From the NCBI GenBank assembly GCA_009746045.1, contig RPFO01000123.1:712318-776317 (forward strand): a DNA stretch of 64,000 nt. Direction: 5' to 3'. This document shows positions 63,570-64,000 of this stretch, in pieces; the stretch's first letter is position 1, and each line of letters opens with the position of its first letter. The DNA is from Mesostigma viride (Eukaryota > Streptophyta > Mesostigmatophyceae > Mesostigmatales > Mesostigmataceae). The notes below the pieces were generated by a model. It did not search any database, was not told the DNA's origin, and saw only the letters and a program-made list of their open reading frames with translations. The position numbers and the translations under genes are program-made.

Positions 63570-64000
63570 CTCGAGGCCCGTGCAGTGGGGCTTGAGGTCA
63601 GCAAGAAGACAGAGGCCCTGGCGGTTGGGCTCACCCACTCACCGCCACCCCTCTATCTCCTATAGACGGCTCTCGAGTCCTGTATCGGGACCGCGTCAAG
63701 CTGCTGGGCAGCCTGCTTCCCAGCTGCGAGGCTGATGTGGACCATCGCATCTCCCTCGCCTGGCACGCTTTACGCCAGTACCGGGCCCTGTGGCGCAAGC
63801 CCCTTGGCAAGATCGAGAAACAGGACCTGTTTAATAAGGTCCTCGTCCTTCATGTTCTCACGTATGGGGCCGAGACGTGGACCCTCACCGCCGACCTGGC
63901 CTGCAAGCTGGACGGCGCGGTCACCAACATGCTGCGATCCATTTTCAGAGTAGGATATGCTGCTCATGTCCGCAATGACGGGACCTTTACCAGGGCATGC
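63570..64000 (+). pseudogene. Degenerate LINE reverse-transcriptase C-terminal fragment
   Basis: Two frames carry consecutive pieces of a non-LTR retrotransposon: ARAVGLEVSKKTEALAVG, then after a frame change RVKLLGSLLPSC, ISLAWHALRQYRALWRKPLG, LVLHVLTYGAETWTLTADL and DGAVTNMLRSIF. These match the thumb/connection region after the RT palm. Stops and the frame change show it is inactive. It continues beyond the right edge. Confidence 0.7.

Overview
The window is eukaryotic nuclear DNA. GT-AG introns (many donors GTGCGT, GTACGT or GTGAGT) separate GC-rich coding exons, introns and intergenic DNA are less GC-rich, and transposon remains are frequent. Long Ser/Pro 'PPSPP' linkers, very large extracellular proteins and a polycystin-1-type REJ domain suggest a flagellated green alga (chlorophyte or prasinophyte). 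That placement is an inference and no species can be named from this sequence.

Positions 1-52,465 (minus strand) are one giant gene whose 3' end lies beyond the left edge. I could assemble 24 exons that keep codon phase at every junction, giving about 40.2 kb of coding sequence, or roughly 13,380 residues, still without a stop. In order the protein has: a signal peptide (exon 1); IPT/TIG domains (exons 2-5); short repeated Phe/Tyr-rich exons (7-10); exon 11 of about 26.3 kb; about eight small exons of filamin-like repeats; exon 20 with about 21 more filamin-like repeats; and an REJ region (exons 22-24). Exon 11 holds TIG, two cadherin-like beta-sandwiches, a long Pro-rich linker, five tandem copies of a ~1,250-residue module and a third cadherin-like domain. 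Each module reads as a TMEM132-type ectodomain (cohesin-like plus Ig-like) followed by an intact two-loop dockerin. The nearest known plan is a polycystin-1-like or adhesion-type surface glycoprotein. The combination with TMEM132 and cohesin/dockerin modules is the main discovery here.

The reading frame of exon 11 is interrupted in two Pro-rich linkers (about 38.9-40.7 kb and 34.3-34.6 kb), where poly-C runs make all frames open. These may be assembly errors or real length variation.

Positions 46.77-47.91 kb, inside an intron of the giant gene, hold a hAT-type transposon remnant with a near-perfect 8-bp target duplication. Positions 53.0-57.2 kb hold nested inverted repeats, including a 3.2-kb element with 120-bp terminal inverted repeats and a 0.6-kb TG-rich microsatellite.

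Positions 58.1-61.8 kb (plus strand) encode a TDRD3/RMI1-type OB-fold protein with RGG boxes, with one GC-AG intron. Positions 62.3-63.1 kb carry the 3' end of an unidentified minus-strand gene and a partial tandem copy of its last exon. The right edge is a degenerate LINE reverse-transcriptase fragment.
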